From Micropterix aruncella (Eukaryota > Arthropoda > Insecta > Lepidoptera > Micropterigidae), in assembly GCA_944548615.1 (NCBI GenBank), contig OX155950.1, positions 29,667,691-29,731,690 of the forward strand: 64,000 nt of DNA. The letters run 5' to 3'. Position 1 is the stretch's first letter, and every line of letters begins with the position of its first letter. The notes beneath the pieces are model-generated. The model did not search any database, was not told the DNA's origin, and worked only from the letters and a program-made list of their open reading frames with translations. The position numbers were made by a program, and so were the translations under genes. Shown piece by piece: positions 24,661 through 39,010 of this stretch.

Positions 24661-24697
24661 AATCCGTTTAGGATGTGGCAAAAATATTAAAAATATG

Positions 24698-25455
<758 letters not shown>

Positions 25456-25879
25456 CAATGGGGAAATATGCCTATATTATTAGGTACGCGATAGTAATAG
25501 AAGTTTAAATATGGAAAAGGTGAAATATCTGGACTTGGCACTAGACAGAACCCGAGAATTTCAAATTGTAATTACAGTAAATTTATAGTAATTGTTTTCT
25601 TTATGTCTTTGTTTCTCGCTTCTTTTGTTCATATTTAGTTTATTCTGGATCTATCCGGTTTGTCTTTTGTTCGGTGTTTCATTGTATCTGTAATCCAACT
25701 GTCTATTCCTTTTTGCTAGTTTCCGTATCTGTTTTTTCGCATTTTGTCTCTACCTTGTGACAAAACTTCCTATTTCTCTTTGTTTGCCAAAGTATCCATT
25801 ATCAGCACTAAAAGAATCTTAAACTATTGATTTTCCTACTTTTCTTTTACCTGATGAGTATCTTCATGAGGCTAGATGT

Positions 25880-26140
25880 GTCATTGGGGACTTTTTACAC
25901 GACTGTCCAACAAAAAAGGAAGGTAATATGTTCAATGTTCATCTATGTATGTTTTTCGTTTCTTTATTCCACCATAACTTCTAAACGGTCGAACCGAGTT
26001 AAAATTATGTGATATTGTTAGAATCGTTATGTCATCTTGAGTATGAGAGTACCTTAGCTGTACAAATAGTAAGTAAATAGTTGTCTAAATGTCCAAATCT
26101 CCAAGTTTCAATAAATTTAAATAAATATATCGTGTTTAGT
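25880..26140 (+). repeat. interspersed repeat E in left arm
   Basis: Shares ACACGACTGTCCAACAAAAA, TTTCTTTATTCCACCATAAC and ATATATCGTGTTTAGT with 56695-56815 and 57545-57800, and with the right-arm counterpart at 35165-35425. Element class not recognised. Confidence 0.7.
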
Positions 26141-26639
26141 GACAAATAAAAGGTCTGATTGAGTACATTCCGAAAATATATATCTATCTATGTATAAGGA
26201 TACATACATAAACCACAAATAATATAAATCAGTAGTTCATTTGCAACAGCAGTTACTCAGTAGTGTTTTTATTCATTTTAATATATTTACTTGTAAAGAA
26301 GGGTATGGTTCATCTTGTAGGTATCTTTTTTTATCGTCTTTCTTTCGAGAAGCTTGCTTATTTTTTTCTGGCAGCAGGAGTCTAGCTTGAAAACCTGTCA
26401 CCATTTAATTAGGCGAATAATTTTCGAATGCCTGAACGAAGGAACACAACTTAGATCTAACGTGTGAAATGCTTTATCAATATCTACGGCAGCCACATAA
26501 CAGGGGGGGCCGCTACTTGCATATCCCTATTCATGATCCGATTCATGATATAATGATTTACATGTGATTTTCATGATCCGTATTCATTTTTTCATTCATT
26601 TCTTGGTCCGTATTCGTTTTCATAATATTCATGGTCCGT

Positions 26640-26885
26640 ATTCATGATAACATTATTTTCAAGATCCGTATTCCTTCTGAAAGAAAAGATAAGGTATTCG
26701 GGTTCAGGCAAATAGTGCCTCAAAAATGCTGCTTGATAATTACCTAGCTCCTTAATTTCTTCAACTGTTATATCCTAAAGCTTGATGCCGCTTATTATAT
26801 ACCCTAAATTGTACCTGTATATCAATATTCTCCTATAGTCCTCTGCAATCTTTCGATTCTAATTTTCCATCATGAGTACTTAATT
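26640..26885 (-). pseudogene. decayed coding-like frame in left arm
   Basis: Minus-strand translation gives KIAEDYRRILIYRYN, a TAG stop, then DITVEEIKELGNYQAAFLRH and PEPEYLIF. The right-arm copy at 34461-34680 reads nearly the same with the same TAG. The family is not recognised. The low density of stops suggests an old transposon or captured frame. Confidence 0.4.
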
Positions 26886-26905
26886 TTCCATCATACCTGC
26901 TTCAA

Positions 26906-27151
26906 CCCCTCGAATGAATGGCGATTAGCTCGGGTTGCCTACGGCAAAATGTATATAAATTTATATTTACACACACACACATTTACATTTACATAGAGCG
27001 GGATTTACTATAGAGCTATACTATTACTATAGAGCGGAATACTATAGAGCGGGGCACATTTACATTTATATTTACATTTATAGAAATTTATATACATTTT
27101 GTATACATTTTGCTGTAGGCAACCCGAGCTGGTCGCCTCACATTCGGGGGG
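26906..27151. mobile_element. MITE family M1, copy 1, with TCAA target duplication
   Basis: Inverted ends of about 50 bp share AGCTCGGGTTGCCTAC and GCAAAATGTATA. TCAA flanks both sides (26902-26905, 27152-27155). The interior has CATTTA-type short repeats and repeated CTATAGAGCGG. The right arm of the inverted duplication keeps an empty site near 34455. Copy 2 lies at 60324-60556. Confidence 0.9.
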
Positions 27152-27954
27152 TCAATATTATACATTTTTGTTTCTCATCCACACTTCGCTTCATCCATCA
27201 CTACCATTATTAGGTCATCACTTATCACCATCCCCATATTCTGTAACGAATTAGTTTGCTGCTGCTTTGTAGAGTTTCGTGATAATTTGATCCGTAGCAG
27301 GAACCGTTCCGTTACCAAACCTCGTATGATTTGCTGAATGGCTTTAGGTAAAGGACTGTAGTCACAATCCTAAATGATCTGGATTTCTGAGCCTTTTGAT
27401 TTTCTGAGTTCTTCAATCCATTTAGACATAGGGATGGACAACTTCCTAGTTCTCTGCCCGGTTTTTATTTTATAGTTCCATTTCCTAGTTCCATAATCTA
27501 ACCTAAAATAACTCATTCAACAAATTTTAATACCTAAAATAATTTCTTTTTGTGATGCTCGCCAATAAAACCTATGCTGTAACGAATAGCACCAACACTA
27601 TACTTAACAAGTATCATATCAACAAAATATGTACGTATTTTCCATCACATTTCACAGTAAATCTGTACTTTTATCCACTTACTGATATTCACAATCCTAT
27701 GATTACCATTTCTGAATAATAATTTCAAACGATCGCCTGCAACTTCTCTCTGTTATCGATTTTTTGTCGAATAATTTGACACTGAAGGACAGCTCCAAAA
27801 ATAAACCATCCAGATAAATTTTTCAGTGACTTGAATCGGGCATTATCAAGAGGTTCGTTTCAATTTTTAATTGGGTTTCTCGAGGTCATGTCATCTGAGG
27901 GGACAGTTACTTTCCCTCGATGCTTCTATATAACATTATAATTATTTACATATA

Positions 27955-27990
27955 TAAGCTGTCCCCGCGTCTCCGCCTGCGTCAAAGTCT
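27955..27990 (-). mobile_element. Helitron-like 3' end motif in left arm
   Basis: The minus-strand read GACGCAGGCGGAGACGCGGG then ACAGCTT resembles the GCGAAGCCGCGGGCAACAGCTAG ends of Lepidopteran Helitrons (split here for length: GCGAAGCCGCGGG, CAACAGCTAG). The right-arm partner at 33620-33650 keeps the GCGAAGCCGCGG form. Confidence 0.5.
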
Positions 27991-28756
27991 CTGTGTTGCT
28001 GTTTTTTATGTTGCGATTTAGGTAAGGCAAATTATATATCTATATAATACCAAATATCAAAGAGAAGAATCTCGGCAACTATAAACAACTGTACGCTTTA
28101 AACAACAACTGTAAGCTGTAAGCAACATTTTTGGTCGCCGCGGCTTGCTCCTGCTAGGGTAACGATTTCTACTTGGATCTGACTCGCAAATATGATACAT
28201 ACTGGCAACATAATTTTTAAATCTTTATAAGTGTTTTCCGCTGGCTTTGTATATTATGCACTAATCTACATATTTTATTTACATCTCCGAGGGAAAAAAA
28301 TGCTATTAATATAGTGTTGTGTGTGACCGTGTCAATATTTACACTTTTATAACTCTTAGGTACAAATTGTTAAGAAAAGAGCGAGAGAGAGAGAGAGAGA
28401 TACCTCTTTCCTGCATACAATATTAAATAACCCAGTTGACTCAATACTGATAGTAGAGAAGATCCAAATAAATGTTCTCTAACGTCAAATAAGATATTAT
28501 TGATTATTCCACTTTCTCGGAGTAAAAACTAACTCAGCAAGCAATAGCTTCATATAGACCTGCCTGTCTTACAATCAATTTACCGATGTTGGTGTACAAG
28601 TATTTGCAACTTCTATTCGTGCTTTCAAATCAGATATTGTTAAAATACTACTACAAACTTGCGAACAATTTTAGGTAAAATGATTATCATTGTATATGAA
28701 ATATCTATTATATTGCTGTTAATATAATTGATATCTCAGGTATACACTCTATCTTA

Positions 28757-29996
<1,240 letters not shown>

Positions 29997-30317
29997 TCTA
30001 TCATACATATACTTTTATATTTTTTTATTTGGTACTTTTATCATATATTAATATATTATTAATAATGTTTACTTTTATTGTAGATCATATTATAATCCTT
30101 ATGTATATCCTAGCATTGCTTAATAATTCTTATTATAATGCATGATACATATATTCATTACTGTATTACGAGTATATGTAGGTACTAAATATTATTATAT
30201 ACATTTGATACCCCTAAAAACAAGCTAATGATCGTATTCATTCATTACATTTCATATTTTCATCCACCCCCCGTACACTCTCAAACCTTTTTTCCCTCAT
30301 TTGATAAATTTCAACAA

Positions 30318-31064
30318 CATAGGTTTCTTTTAGGATGCAGGCGCTCACTAAGGGCGGATTTTTCAAAATTCAACCCCTAAAGGGGTGAAAAGGGGTTTCA
30401 AAGTTTGTATGGAGAAACGATATTAGATGGATTTTTTATTACCGTAATGAATATATGTATCATGCATCATAATAAGGTTTATTCTAATCAACAAATAATC
30501 AAATAGGTACGTTTTCCGTTTTTTTCACAAATTTAACCCCTAAAGGCGTGAAAGGGGGTTAAACGTTTGTATAGTAAAACGATATTAGATGGAATTTGTA
30601 GGAATACTCTAATATCATGGCATACTCTAATAACATCTAGGCAAATACGTATTTCGTATATTTATTTTAATTCAACCCCTAATGGGACGAAAAGGAGTTT
30701 TAATTATATTAAACAAATAAGCAAATGCATGTTTCATGTTTTTCAAAAATTTACCACTTAGGGGGTGAGAAGGGGTAAATAACCCTATAAATCAAAATAG
30801 ACTCTGAGTCGTTCGCGACAGGCGCTAGATCCTCATTATAAATTAAACATTTGTCTCGATAACATGTGTAGCGCAATCACCGCGATCGTTACATCTTCAC
30901 GCCTTAACTACTTAGTTAATCATCATGAAGTACTTATTGACAGGGGTACAAAGAAGGACGTAGGATACCTTATATATTACACGCAAAAACTTACCACTTG
31001 ATTGGAAAAAAGGTATCTATCTTACCCCAAATTTAACGTGAGCGAAGCCGCGGGCAACAGCTAG
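30318..31064 (+). mobile_element. non-autonomous Helitron, 3' end at CTAG
   Basis: Three or four degenerate internal repeats contain TTCAACCCCTAAAGGGGTGA and GTTTGTATGG or an equivalent (about 30367, 30533, 30670, 30750). The end reads GCGAAGCCGCGGGCAACAG then CTAG at 31061-31064, followed by T. A short GC hairpin before CTRR and the lack of target duplication are known Helitron traits. The 5' end is not fixed; it may reach back into the left arm. No Rep/helicase coding is present. Confidence 0.8.
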
Positions 31065-31339
31065 TAAATTATATAATGACTTCGTTCGAGTTCGGTTAGT
31101 CGGTCGGCTAATCATTGTAATTAAATTCTTACTCCATTTTTATAATAAAAACTGGGTTTAATTCCAATAGAGTCAAATCATCAATTGTAATCAATCAATA
31201 ATAAATTAATTAATTAATTTAAACTCCACAATCTAAGTAAAATCATTTAAATTGAATGATCCTTCCTTAGTACGGAATTTAATCTAGTTAGTGTAGTCTA
31301 AGATCTAAAAGTAAATTTAATTGTTATTATATTTTTAAT

Positions 31340-31640
31340 GTCTTTCTTCTTCTTCTCCGTCGTTCCCTCATTACTGAGGATCGTGGCCACTAGACAACAG
31401 TTTGCCTACGAGGCTCCTCCACTTCGACCTGTCTTCTGTATGGCGGGTCGCAGATTGTATTGGCCCTTTTGTAACTTCTTTGATGAGGTCGTTCCATCTG
31501 GCCGGTGATCTGCCTCTGCTTCTTCTTCCCTCCACTTGACCCCCGGAAAGCATTTTCTCCAGATTCTCTGGGTTTCTCCTGGCAACATGAGCGAAGAACT
31601 GCAGGACCCTTCTCATGCATACGGTGGAGAGCCTCATATT
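31340..31640 (-). mobile_element. RTE-like LINE ORF C-terminal fragment
   Basis: The minus-strand frame at 31637-31371 reads LQFFAHVARRNPENLEKM, then VEGRRSRGRSPARWNDLIKE and W..LVG. This is the conserved tail of RTE-type ORFs. The CTTCTTCTTCTT run at about 31342-31360 fits the 3' end. The copy is 5'-truncated. Confidence 0.85.
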
Positions 31641-31649
31641 TTTAATTTA

Positions 31650-32589
31650 TGGAATTGAAATAGGCATTTTTATGGAATTAAAATATTAAGAAACATCATG
31701 ATTTATTTTAAAATTCACATTGCTTCTTTAATCAAATGGTAAATTAAAATCTTTGTAATTAGCACAAATAAGGAAACGAGCTGAACGAAACTCAAGTGTC
31801 GTAGGGTACTTCAAAGTTCAATCTTCCATTTATTTTTAGTGTAATTCTCGGTCTCGAGTAACTCAAAGTGCAGATACAGCAAAAAACATTTTTATTAAGT
31901 GGGTCATTATTCAAATGTTCCTCATTCAGAAAATTAAGAAATAATAAATGAACTCTAAGGCTGAAAGCCGACTTGGCACCATCTTAAATAAAAGTTAATT
32001 GGATTCTTTGTTTTTGGAAGAAATATACACCATTAATTAACCCCTCTTATTGGTTCGTATTCCGCTTTTATCTGCAGGGTGATTTCATTGGAAAATGCTC
32101 GAATTTCTCTAATGGAAGTTTCTTTACTTTAGTCGAGAATTACTCATTAATAATGGCTAAGGTAAGGAGATTTAATCATCTAGTCTAGACATACCAAGTA
32201 ATTAAAAATTGGGTTTTTATACTCTTGTAATATCGCTGGTATCTGCCGTGAAATATTAAAGGAATTGGTAAACCTGGCAATTAGTGGCTCAAAAGCTTTA
32301 AGCGCGAATTACGAATTCGACAATTATAGATTTTTTGATAGGGTTGTTTATTTTTAGAAGCCCTTTTTTAAATTAAGGAAACACAGTTAAAATGTATGCT
32401 TATATCAGTCTTTTTATATAACAAGTACTAATAACCATAAATAATGTCTCTAAAAGTAAAACAAATCAAAATTGCTAAAATAGTAATTATTAAATTTAAG
32501 AAAATGGAGTTATGTCTGTAATTATATTATTAACAATTACAAATTTAAAGTTAAATTGAATAAAAATATGGGTTTCTATTTTAAGTAAT
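31650..32589. other. low-copy spacer DNA between the inverted arms
   Basis: AT-rich with no recognised element. The 31960-32340 part is somewhat more complex and contains TTAATTAACCCCTCTTATTG. A regulatory role cannot be judged. Confidence 0.4.
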
Positions 32590-33619
32590 TTATGAAATTT
32601 ATCAAACTTCGAAGGAAGGGAAGGAAGGTTTGGGAGTGTACGGGTAGGATTAAAATATGAAATGTAAAGAATGAATAGGATGATTAGCTAGTTTTTAGGG
32701 TTATCAAATGTATATAATAATATTTAGTACCGACATATACTCATAATACCGTAATGAATAATACATGCATGATGCATGATACAATAAGAATTATTAAGCG
32801 ATGATAGAATATACATAAGGATTATAATAAAATCTACAATAAAAGTAAACATTAATAATAATATATTAATATATGATATAAGTACCCAATAAAATATATA
32901 AAAGTATACGTATGATAGAATGTATACCAGAGATATTAATTATATTAACAACAATATAAAATATTTAATATACATTGATAATCATTTTACTTAAAATTGT
33001 TCGCAAGTTTGTAGTATTTTAACAATAGCTGATTTGGAAGCACGAATAGAAGTTGCAAATACTTGTACATCGACATCGGTAAATTTGATATTGGAATACA
33101 GGCAGGTCTATATGAAGCTATTGCTTGCTGAGTTAGTTTTATACGACGAGAAGGTGGAATAATCAATAATATCTCATTTGACGTTAGGGAACATCTATTT
33201 GGATCTTCTCTACGATCACTATTGAGTCAACTGAGGTATTTAATATTATTTGCAGGAAAGTGGTCTCTCTCTCTCTCTCTATCTCTTCTTAACAGTGTAC
33301 CTAAGAGTTGTAAAAGTGTAAATAATGACACGGTCAAAAAGAACACTATGATAACAAAAAAAATTTCCTCGGAAATTTAAATAAAATATGTAGATTAGTG
33401 CATAATATACAAAGTCAGCGGAGAAAATTTATAGTCAGGTCCAGTAGAAATCGTTACCCTCTTGCTCATGCTGCGGCGACCAAAAATGTTGTTTACAACT
33501 TACAGTTGTTGTTTACAGGGTAGAGTTGTTTACAGTTGCCGAGATTCTTCTTTTCGATAATTGGTATTATATAGACATATATTTTGCCTTACCTAAAATC
33601 GCAACAGCAACGCAGAGAC

Positions 33620-33650
33620 TTTGACGCTGGCGAAGCCGCGGGGACAGCTT
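33620..33650 (+). mobile_element. Helitron-like 3' end motif in right arm
   Basis: GACGCTGGCGAAGCCGCGGG then GACAGCTT is close to the spacer Helitron's end at 31041-31064. The terminal CTAG has drifted to CTTC. The arm continues across it, so both arms were copied as composite DNA. Confidence 0.5.
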
Positions 33651-34460
33651 CTATTAATGATTATAATGTTGTATAGAAGCATCGAGGGAAAGTAACTGTC
33701 CCCTCAGATGACATGACTTCGAGAAACCCAATTAAAAATTGAAACGAACCTCTTGATAATGCCCGATTCAAGTCACTGAAAAATTTATCCGGATGGTTTA
33801 TTTTTGAAGCTGTCCTTCAGATGTCAAATTATTGGACAAAAATTGACAACACAGAGAAGTTGCGGGCGATCGTTTGAAATTGTTATTCAGAAATGGTATT
33901 CATAGGATTTTGAATATCAGTAAGTGGATGAAAGTACAAATTTGCTGTGAAATGTGACGGAAAATAGTTACATATTTTGTTGATGTGATATTTGTTAAGT
34001 ATAGTGTTGGTGCTACTCGTTACAGTATAGGTTTTATTGGCGAGCATCACAAAAAGAAATTATTTTAAGTATTAATATTTGTTGAATGAGTTATTTTAGG
34101 TTAGATTATGGAACTAGGCAATGGAACTATAAAATAAAAACCAGGCAGAGATCTAGGAACTTGTCCATCCCTATGTCTAAATGGACTGAAGAACTCAGGA
34201 TATAAAAGGCTCAGAAATCCAGACCATTTAGGAATGTGACTACAGTCCATTAACTAAAGCCATTCAGCAAATCATACGAGGTTCGGTAACGGAACGGTTC
34301 CTGCTACGGATCAAATTATCACGGAACTATACAAAACAGCAGCAAACTAATTCGTCACAGAATGTGGGAAGGGTGATAAGTGATTACCTAATGATAGTAG
34401 TGATGGATGGAGCGAAATGTGTATGAGAAACAAAAATTTATCTTATTGAAGTAGGTACCC

Positions 34461-34685
34461 ATGATGGAAAGTAAAAATCCAAAAATTGCAGAGGACTATA
34501 GGAGAATATTGATATACGAGTACAATTTAGGGTATATAATACGCGGCAGCATGCTTTAGGATATAACAGATGAAGAAATTAAGGAGCTAGGCAATTACCT
34601 ATCAAGCAGCATTTTTAAGACACTATTTGCCGGAACCGGAATACCTTATCTTTCCGTTCAGAAGGAATACAGATCTTGAAAATAA
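34461..34685 (+). pseudogene. decayed coding-like frame in right arm
   Basis: From ATG at 34461: KNPKIAEDYRRILIYEYN, then a TAG stop, then DITDEEIKELGNYLSSSIF. The mirrored copy in the left arm shares the TAG, so the frame was broken before the duplication. The right copy has an extra small insertion after GNY. Family not recognised. Confidence 0.4.
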
Positions 34686-35164
34686 TGTTATCATGAATAC
34701 GGACCATGAATATTATGAAAACGAATACGGATTAAGAAATGAATGAAAAAATGAATACGGATCATGGAAATCATGTGAAAATCATGATATCATGATTCGG
34801 ATCATGAATAGGGATATGCAAGCCGGGCATTGGTAAAGCATTTCACACGTCACATCTAAGTTGTGTTCCTTCGTTCATGCAAGCGATAATTATTCGCTTA
34901 ATTAAATGGTGACAGGTTTTCAAGCTAGACCCCCTGCCACCAGAAGAAAAATATGCAAGCTTCTCGAAACAAAGATTATGAAAAAAAATACCTACAAGAT
35001 GAATCATATCCTTCTTAACAATTAAATATATTAAAAGGAATAAAAACAGAACTGCTGTTACAAAAATGAACTACTGTATTTATTATATTTGTGGTTTATG
35101 TAGTTATCTATATGCCTAGATACATATTGTATATATTTTCGGAATGTACTTAATCAGACCTTTT

Positions 35165-35425
35165 ATTTGACAATAAACACGATATATTTATGTAAATTTA
35201 TTAACACTTAGAGATTTGGACATTTAGACAACTATTTACTTGCTATTTGGACAGATAATGTACTCTATCACACTCGGTATGACATAGCAATTCTAACAGT
35301 ACTACATACTGTTAAATCGATTCGAGCGTTTAGAAGTTATGGTGGAATAAAGAAACGGAAAACATACATAGATGAACATTGAACACATTACACTCCTTTT
35401 TTGTTGGGCAGTCTTGTAAAGAGTC
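35165..35425 (-). repeat. interspersed repeat E in right arm
   Basis: The mirrored partner of 25880-26140, with the same family blocks on the minus strand. Confidence 0.7.
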
Positions 35426-35890
35426 CCAATGACACTTCTAGTCCCATGGATACTCAGTTGGTAAAAGAAAAGTAGGAAAATCAATAGTTTAAGATTCCCT
35501 TAGTCCTGACAATGGATACTTTGGCAAACAAGGAGAAATAGGAAGTGTTTTCACAAGGTAGAGACAAAATGCGAATAGCAGTGCAGAAAGTTTACAAAAT
35601 GGAAATAACCTATACGGAAACTAGCGAAAAGGAATAGACAGTTGGATTACAGACACAATGAAACACTAAACAAAAGACAAGACGGATAGATCCATAATAA
35701 ACTAAATATGGACAAAAGAAGCGAGAAATAAAAACATTAAGACAATAATTACTATTTATTGTAATTACCATTTTAAGTAAGGGTTCTGTCTAGTGTCAAG
35801 TCGAGATATTTCACCTTTTCCATATTAAAACTTCTATTGTTACCGCGTACGTAATAATGTAGGCGTATTTCCCTATTGTATTTATATATA

Positions 35891-36326
35891 CAGAGCGTAT
35901 TACGGAATTCAAGTGTAAATAGGAGTACACGCATGACTAATCGCTGGTTTCCATGCCTTCCCTACGTAATCACGTAATACCTAATCTATGTAGGTCAACG
36001 AATCCTCACACATAGTCACCCCCTCAAAAGGAATAAGGAAGGGGGAGTTAGGGGGGCTGCGGCTGGGACTGCGGTTGAAGCACCCTCTAAGCACTGATAC
36101 TTGTCGAGCTAATTGCCGAAGATGGGCACACAGACACACAAATGTACATCTGCTTCCCTAAAGCCCATAGTTCCTGAGCCCGTTGCAATGCATCCCAACA
36201 GAGTTTCATCTATATTAAACCCGTAAGTTCTTAGTGTCACTTCTAAGTGCAGCAACTTTGGTGATTTTTGTACAAAATTGATTTAAATATTCAGACTGAA
36301 AGTAGGCGATATTTAATACAGATTAT
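35891..36326. other. unique DNA, nothing recognised
   Basis: Moderate GC with a G-rich stretch near 36040-36060. No coding or repeat signal was recognised. Confidence 0.4.
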
Positions 36327-36620
36327 AGGCCCGATTTCGTTTCTTCGGAAAAAATGTCATTAGTTCATGTGAGCGAGACAAGCCGATGCGTTAGAACGTA
36401 ATATCAAATAAATGATTTTAACGTTTCCAGTATAACACTAGCAATCGAACATAAAGCGGCATAATCTAAGTTTTGGCATAATGTTTTGAAATGTTCAGAT
36501 GGTTTTATGTTCGGCAGGTAGTTTTTGTGCGGCAAAAGATACGAACGTTCATTTTATATTCCGCTCTAATGCACTGCTCTGTCTCCGATATTAGTTCACG
36601 AAGAGACGCAATCGAACCCA
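36327..36620. mobile_element. MITE family M2, copy 1
   Basis: The left end GGCCCGATTTCGTTTCTTCG pairs with the reversed right end GGGTTCGATTGCGTCTCTTCG (split for length: GGGTTCGATTGCG, TCTCTTCG). Inner inverted blocks (GAACGTAATATCAAAT / ATTTTATATTCCGCTC) extend the symmetry. Sister copies lie at 53455-53728 and 62399-62712. Confidence 0.85.
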
Positions 36621-36837
36621 TTATGTTGAGCCAACGCATGGTAAGGAGCGGGTCATATGGCCCAAGGTATACAGAACCGTTAACTGCCAACCCAATACCA
36701 GAGAGTAAAATCAACACACGTGTCTTTCGACCAAACGATTATACCGTACTACGGTACGCTCGGTACTAAGCAACATATACATAGAAATCCAATCAGGTTC
36801 GAGGAAAAACTGCGGTCCGCAGTGTACCTTGTAACAT

Positions 36838-36955
36838 GGGTACCACACGGGTACATTGTGACATACGAGCTGTATCAAGGCGCGACCGGCCTGTCACTAA
36901 AGCTACCTACTGGCTACAGCCAACTCATGGGCTGGGTGCTGCTGGGATAATAAAA
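36838..36955. repeat. direct repeat G, left copy
   Basis: Contains GTACCACACGGGTACATTGT, GACCGGCCTGTCACT and GCTGCTGGGATAATAAAA. It recurs at 37649-37758 with a small deletion and several substitutions, so the pair brackets the composite at 36956-37648. Confidence 0.9.
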
Positions 36956-37650
36956 GCAGACAACTCGTATTAAAATGACAAAACGTCTTAGATAACCGTG
37001 ATGAAATATTTTTAATATAAAAACTTCACAGAAAAAGCCTCCCCGAAGATTGTGCACATGTTCGACTGTCTAGTCGGTGACTATGAACGATCCGGCGTCC
37101 CTGCAAACGATGAGTCTAAACTCACAGGCCAATCCTACTACCGCTGGGCCAAACGACACATCTATTTTCATAGCCAATCGTAGTGACGTCTTCGATTAAT
37201 ATTGAAGTACTATCTTGCTCTAAAGAACTAAACAAACGTTGCAGGATGAAGACCACCTCCTTTCCTGCTTGTAGTTGTCAACTCCATCACATACCAGGTC
37301 CTACACGAGGCGAACGACAAGGCCATCCATGCCGCAAATTTTTGGAGAGACGTGTCCTAATTTGCCCCGGACACGTTAATGAACGGCATTAAATTTTATT
37401 CTTAAATTATCTTCTCTTCTTCTTCTTAGGGTGCTTCTCCAATTAATGAAGTCCTTCGCCAGGCAAAACAATTCCGCGACACTCGTAACCAAGATTTCCG
37501 TCTACGGTCAGTTCTCCTCTTCCCTGTAACCTATTTCCATTATAATGAGTTGCAGGAGTTCGTACCTGTCGTGCCTAAGTGAGTGAACCAGGTATGCAAC
37601 TTGACGCTGTTTGATGGTCTGCCAAAGGGTAGGACACGTCGGACATAGGT
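36956..37650 (-). mobile_element. SINE/RTE composite repeat, copy 1
   Basis: On the minus strand the first part (37650-37405) encodes pieces of an RTE-like ORF tail, ending in SWLRVSRNCFAW. A middle block with CAACTCCATCACATACCAGG (plus strand) follows. Then come an A-box match TGGCCCAGCGG (about 37141) and a weak B-box (GGATCGTTC), as in tRNA-derived SINEs. The segment recurs as a unit at 43433-44070. Confidence 0.75.
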
Positions 37651-37758
37651 ACCACACGGGTACATTGTGACATACGAGCTGAATCAAGGCGTGACCGGCC
37701 TGTCACTGAAGCTACAGGCTACAGTCCACTCATGGGCTGTGTGCTGCTGGGATAATAA
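37649..37758. repeat. direct repeat G, right copy
   Basis: Same orientation as 36838-36955. The composite's second copy at 43433 lacks this flank. Confidence 0.9.
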
Positions 37759-37867
37759 AACTACACTCTAGGTTGCCATTGGGCCCATACAACATATACC
37801 TAAATAATTTTTTTACCGGTTTAACCTTATTGACATACATGCACACACAAAATGTTGAAGGCACTGG

Positions 37868-39010
37868 AATGATTAGGGAAAATCAAATCAAATCAAATAA
37901 TTTATTGTCCTAAAAACTACTACATAGTTGTATAGACAGTTGTATTACATTTACATTTGGCCGTGATAATATGATTGAATTCTTCATTAATGATAAAATT
38001 CTTCTATTAATAATCAAAACATAAAAGGTTACGCGTAAAAATAAAGAAGGTATTATTGTAGAATTAAATGGAGTCTCACCATTTAGTTTACCAGTTAAAA
38101 AACATAGAGTAATTAATTCTTTAAAATACTGATAAAAATAAGTTTTTTTAGTATAAAATTTTATTTTATTTTTATTTTTATTTTATTATTATTAAGGAAA
38201 CTTACAGCTATTACAGTAGAAATATCTGAATTTTATTTACAGACTACAATGCCAGTTAAAAGTTTCCACTTAAAAATCGTAAAAATATACAGTCGCCTAG
38301 GAAGGGGATAGGAGGAAGTGGAGGGGAATTAAAGTTATTATTTTATTATTTTATTATTAGGGAAATTTTATTTTATTTTTATTTTTATTTTATTATTATT
38401 AAGGAAACTTACAGCTATTACAGTAGAAATATCTGAATTTTATTTACAGACTACAATGCCAGTTAAAAGTTTCCACTTAAAAATCGTAAAAATATACAGT
38501 CGCCTAGGAAGGGGATAGGAGGAAGTGGAGGGGAATATACAATACACGAAAACAAAAATAACAAAAAAAAATGTGACGGTTGTCAAAAAGTAAAATAAAA
38601 TGACTTAGTGATTATATTGCAAATAAAATAGTCAAGGTATAATTAATATGATCCTACCTAATAATAGAAATAGTCAATACATTTTAGTCAAATTGAAATC
38701 GTTCTAAAACCTATTTCAGAAAGAGATATAGTCGAGATGCATACAATTTTTCGAGATCGTTAATGTCGTACAATTCTCTTTTAATGAGATATAATTTGAG
38801 TTTATTTTTAAATTGGAGCATTTTTCCTTCGTGGCATATTTTTTTTAACTATAGGGTAGCTTATTGTAGCATATAATTCCGACGTAGTTCGGATCCCTTT
38901 TAAAAAGTTCTAGATTTGGACGAGGAAGAATCAGATTATTTCTCCCCCCTGGTAAAGTGTTTATGGGTATCTGAATGTATCGGCAGCTGAGCTAGGTTTT
39001 TTGTGATCAA
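37868..39010 (-). mobile_element. LINE 3' end with C-terminal ORF relic
   Basis: On the minus strand, 39000-38760 translates to NLILPRPNLELFKRDPNYVG, then ICYNKLPYS and, after a frameshift, LQFKNKLKLYLIKRELYD. This is the usual ORF2 tail of a jockey/CR1-like LINE. The 3' end has AATAAA and an (ATTTG)n tail at 37871-37900. The 3' UTR contains a 207 bp tandem duplication. Confidence 0.8.
38161..38537. repeat. 207 bp tandem duplication within LINE 3' UTR
   Basis: AAGGAAACTTACAGCTATTA begins at 38194 and again at 38401. The copies end in GGAGGAAGTGGAGGGGAAT at about 38330 and 38537. They look identical over the shared part, so the event is recent. Confidence 0.93.

Larger units (their letters stand above)
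32590..35890 (-). repeat. right arm of large inverted duplication
   Basis: This is the reverse-complement partner of 25452-30317 without that arm's MITE and LINE insertions. Its inner border is near TTTGATAAATTTC (reversed at 32595). Its outer border is near 35885, where a few TA units replace the long tract beside the left arm. It carries repeat E (about 35165-35425), a Helitron-like end at 33620-33650 and a coding-like frame at 34461-34680. Confidence 0.9.

Noticed and set aside
36491..36950. ORFs of 92 and 76 codons near 36.5-36.95 kb
   Set aside because: They fall in MITE M2 and repeat G and show no protein family features.
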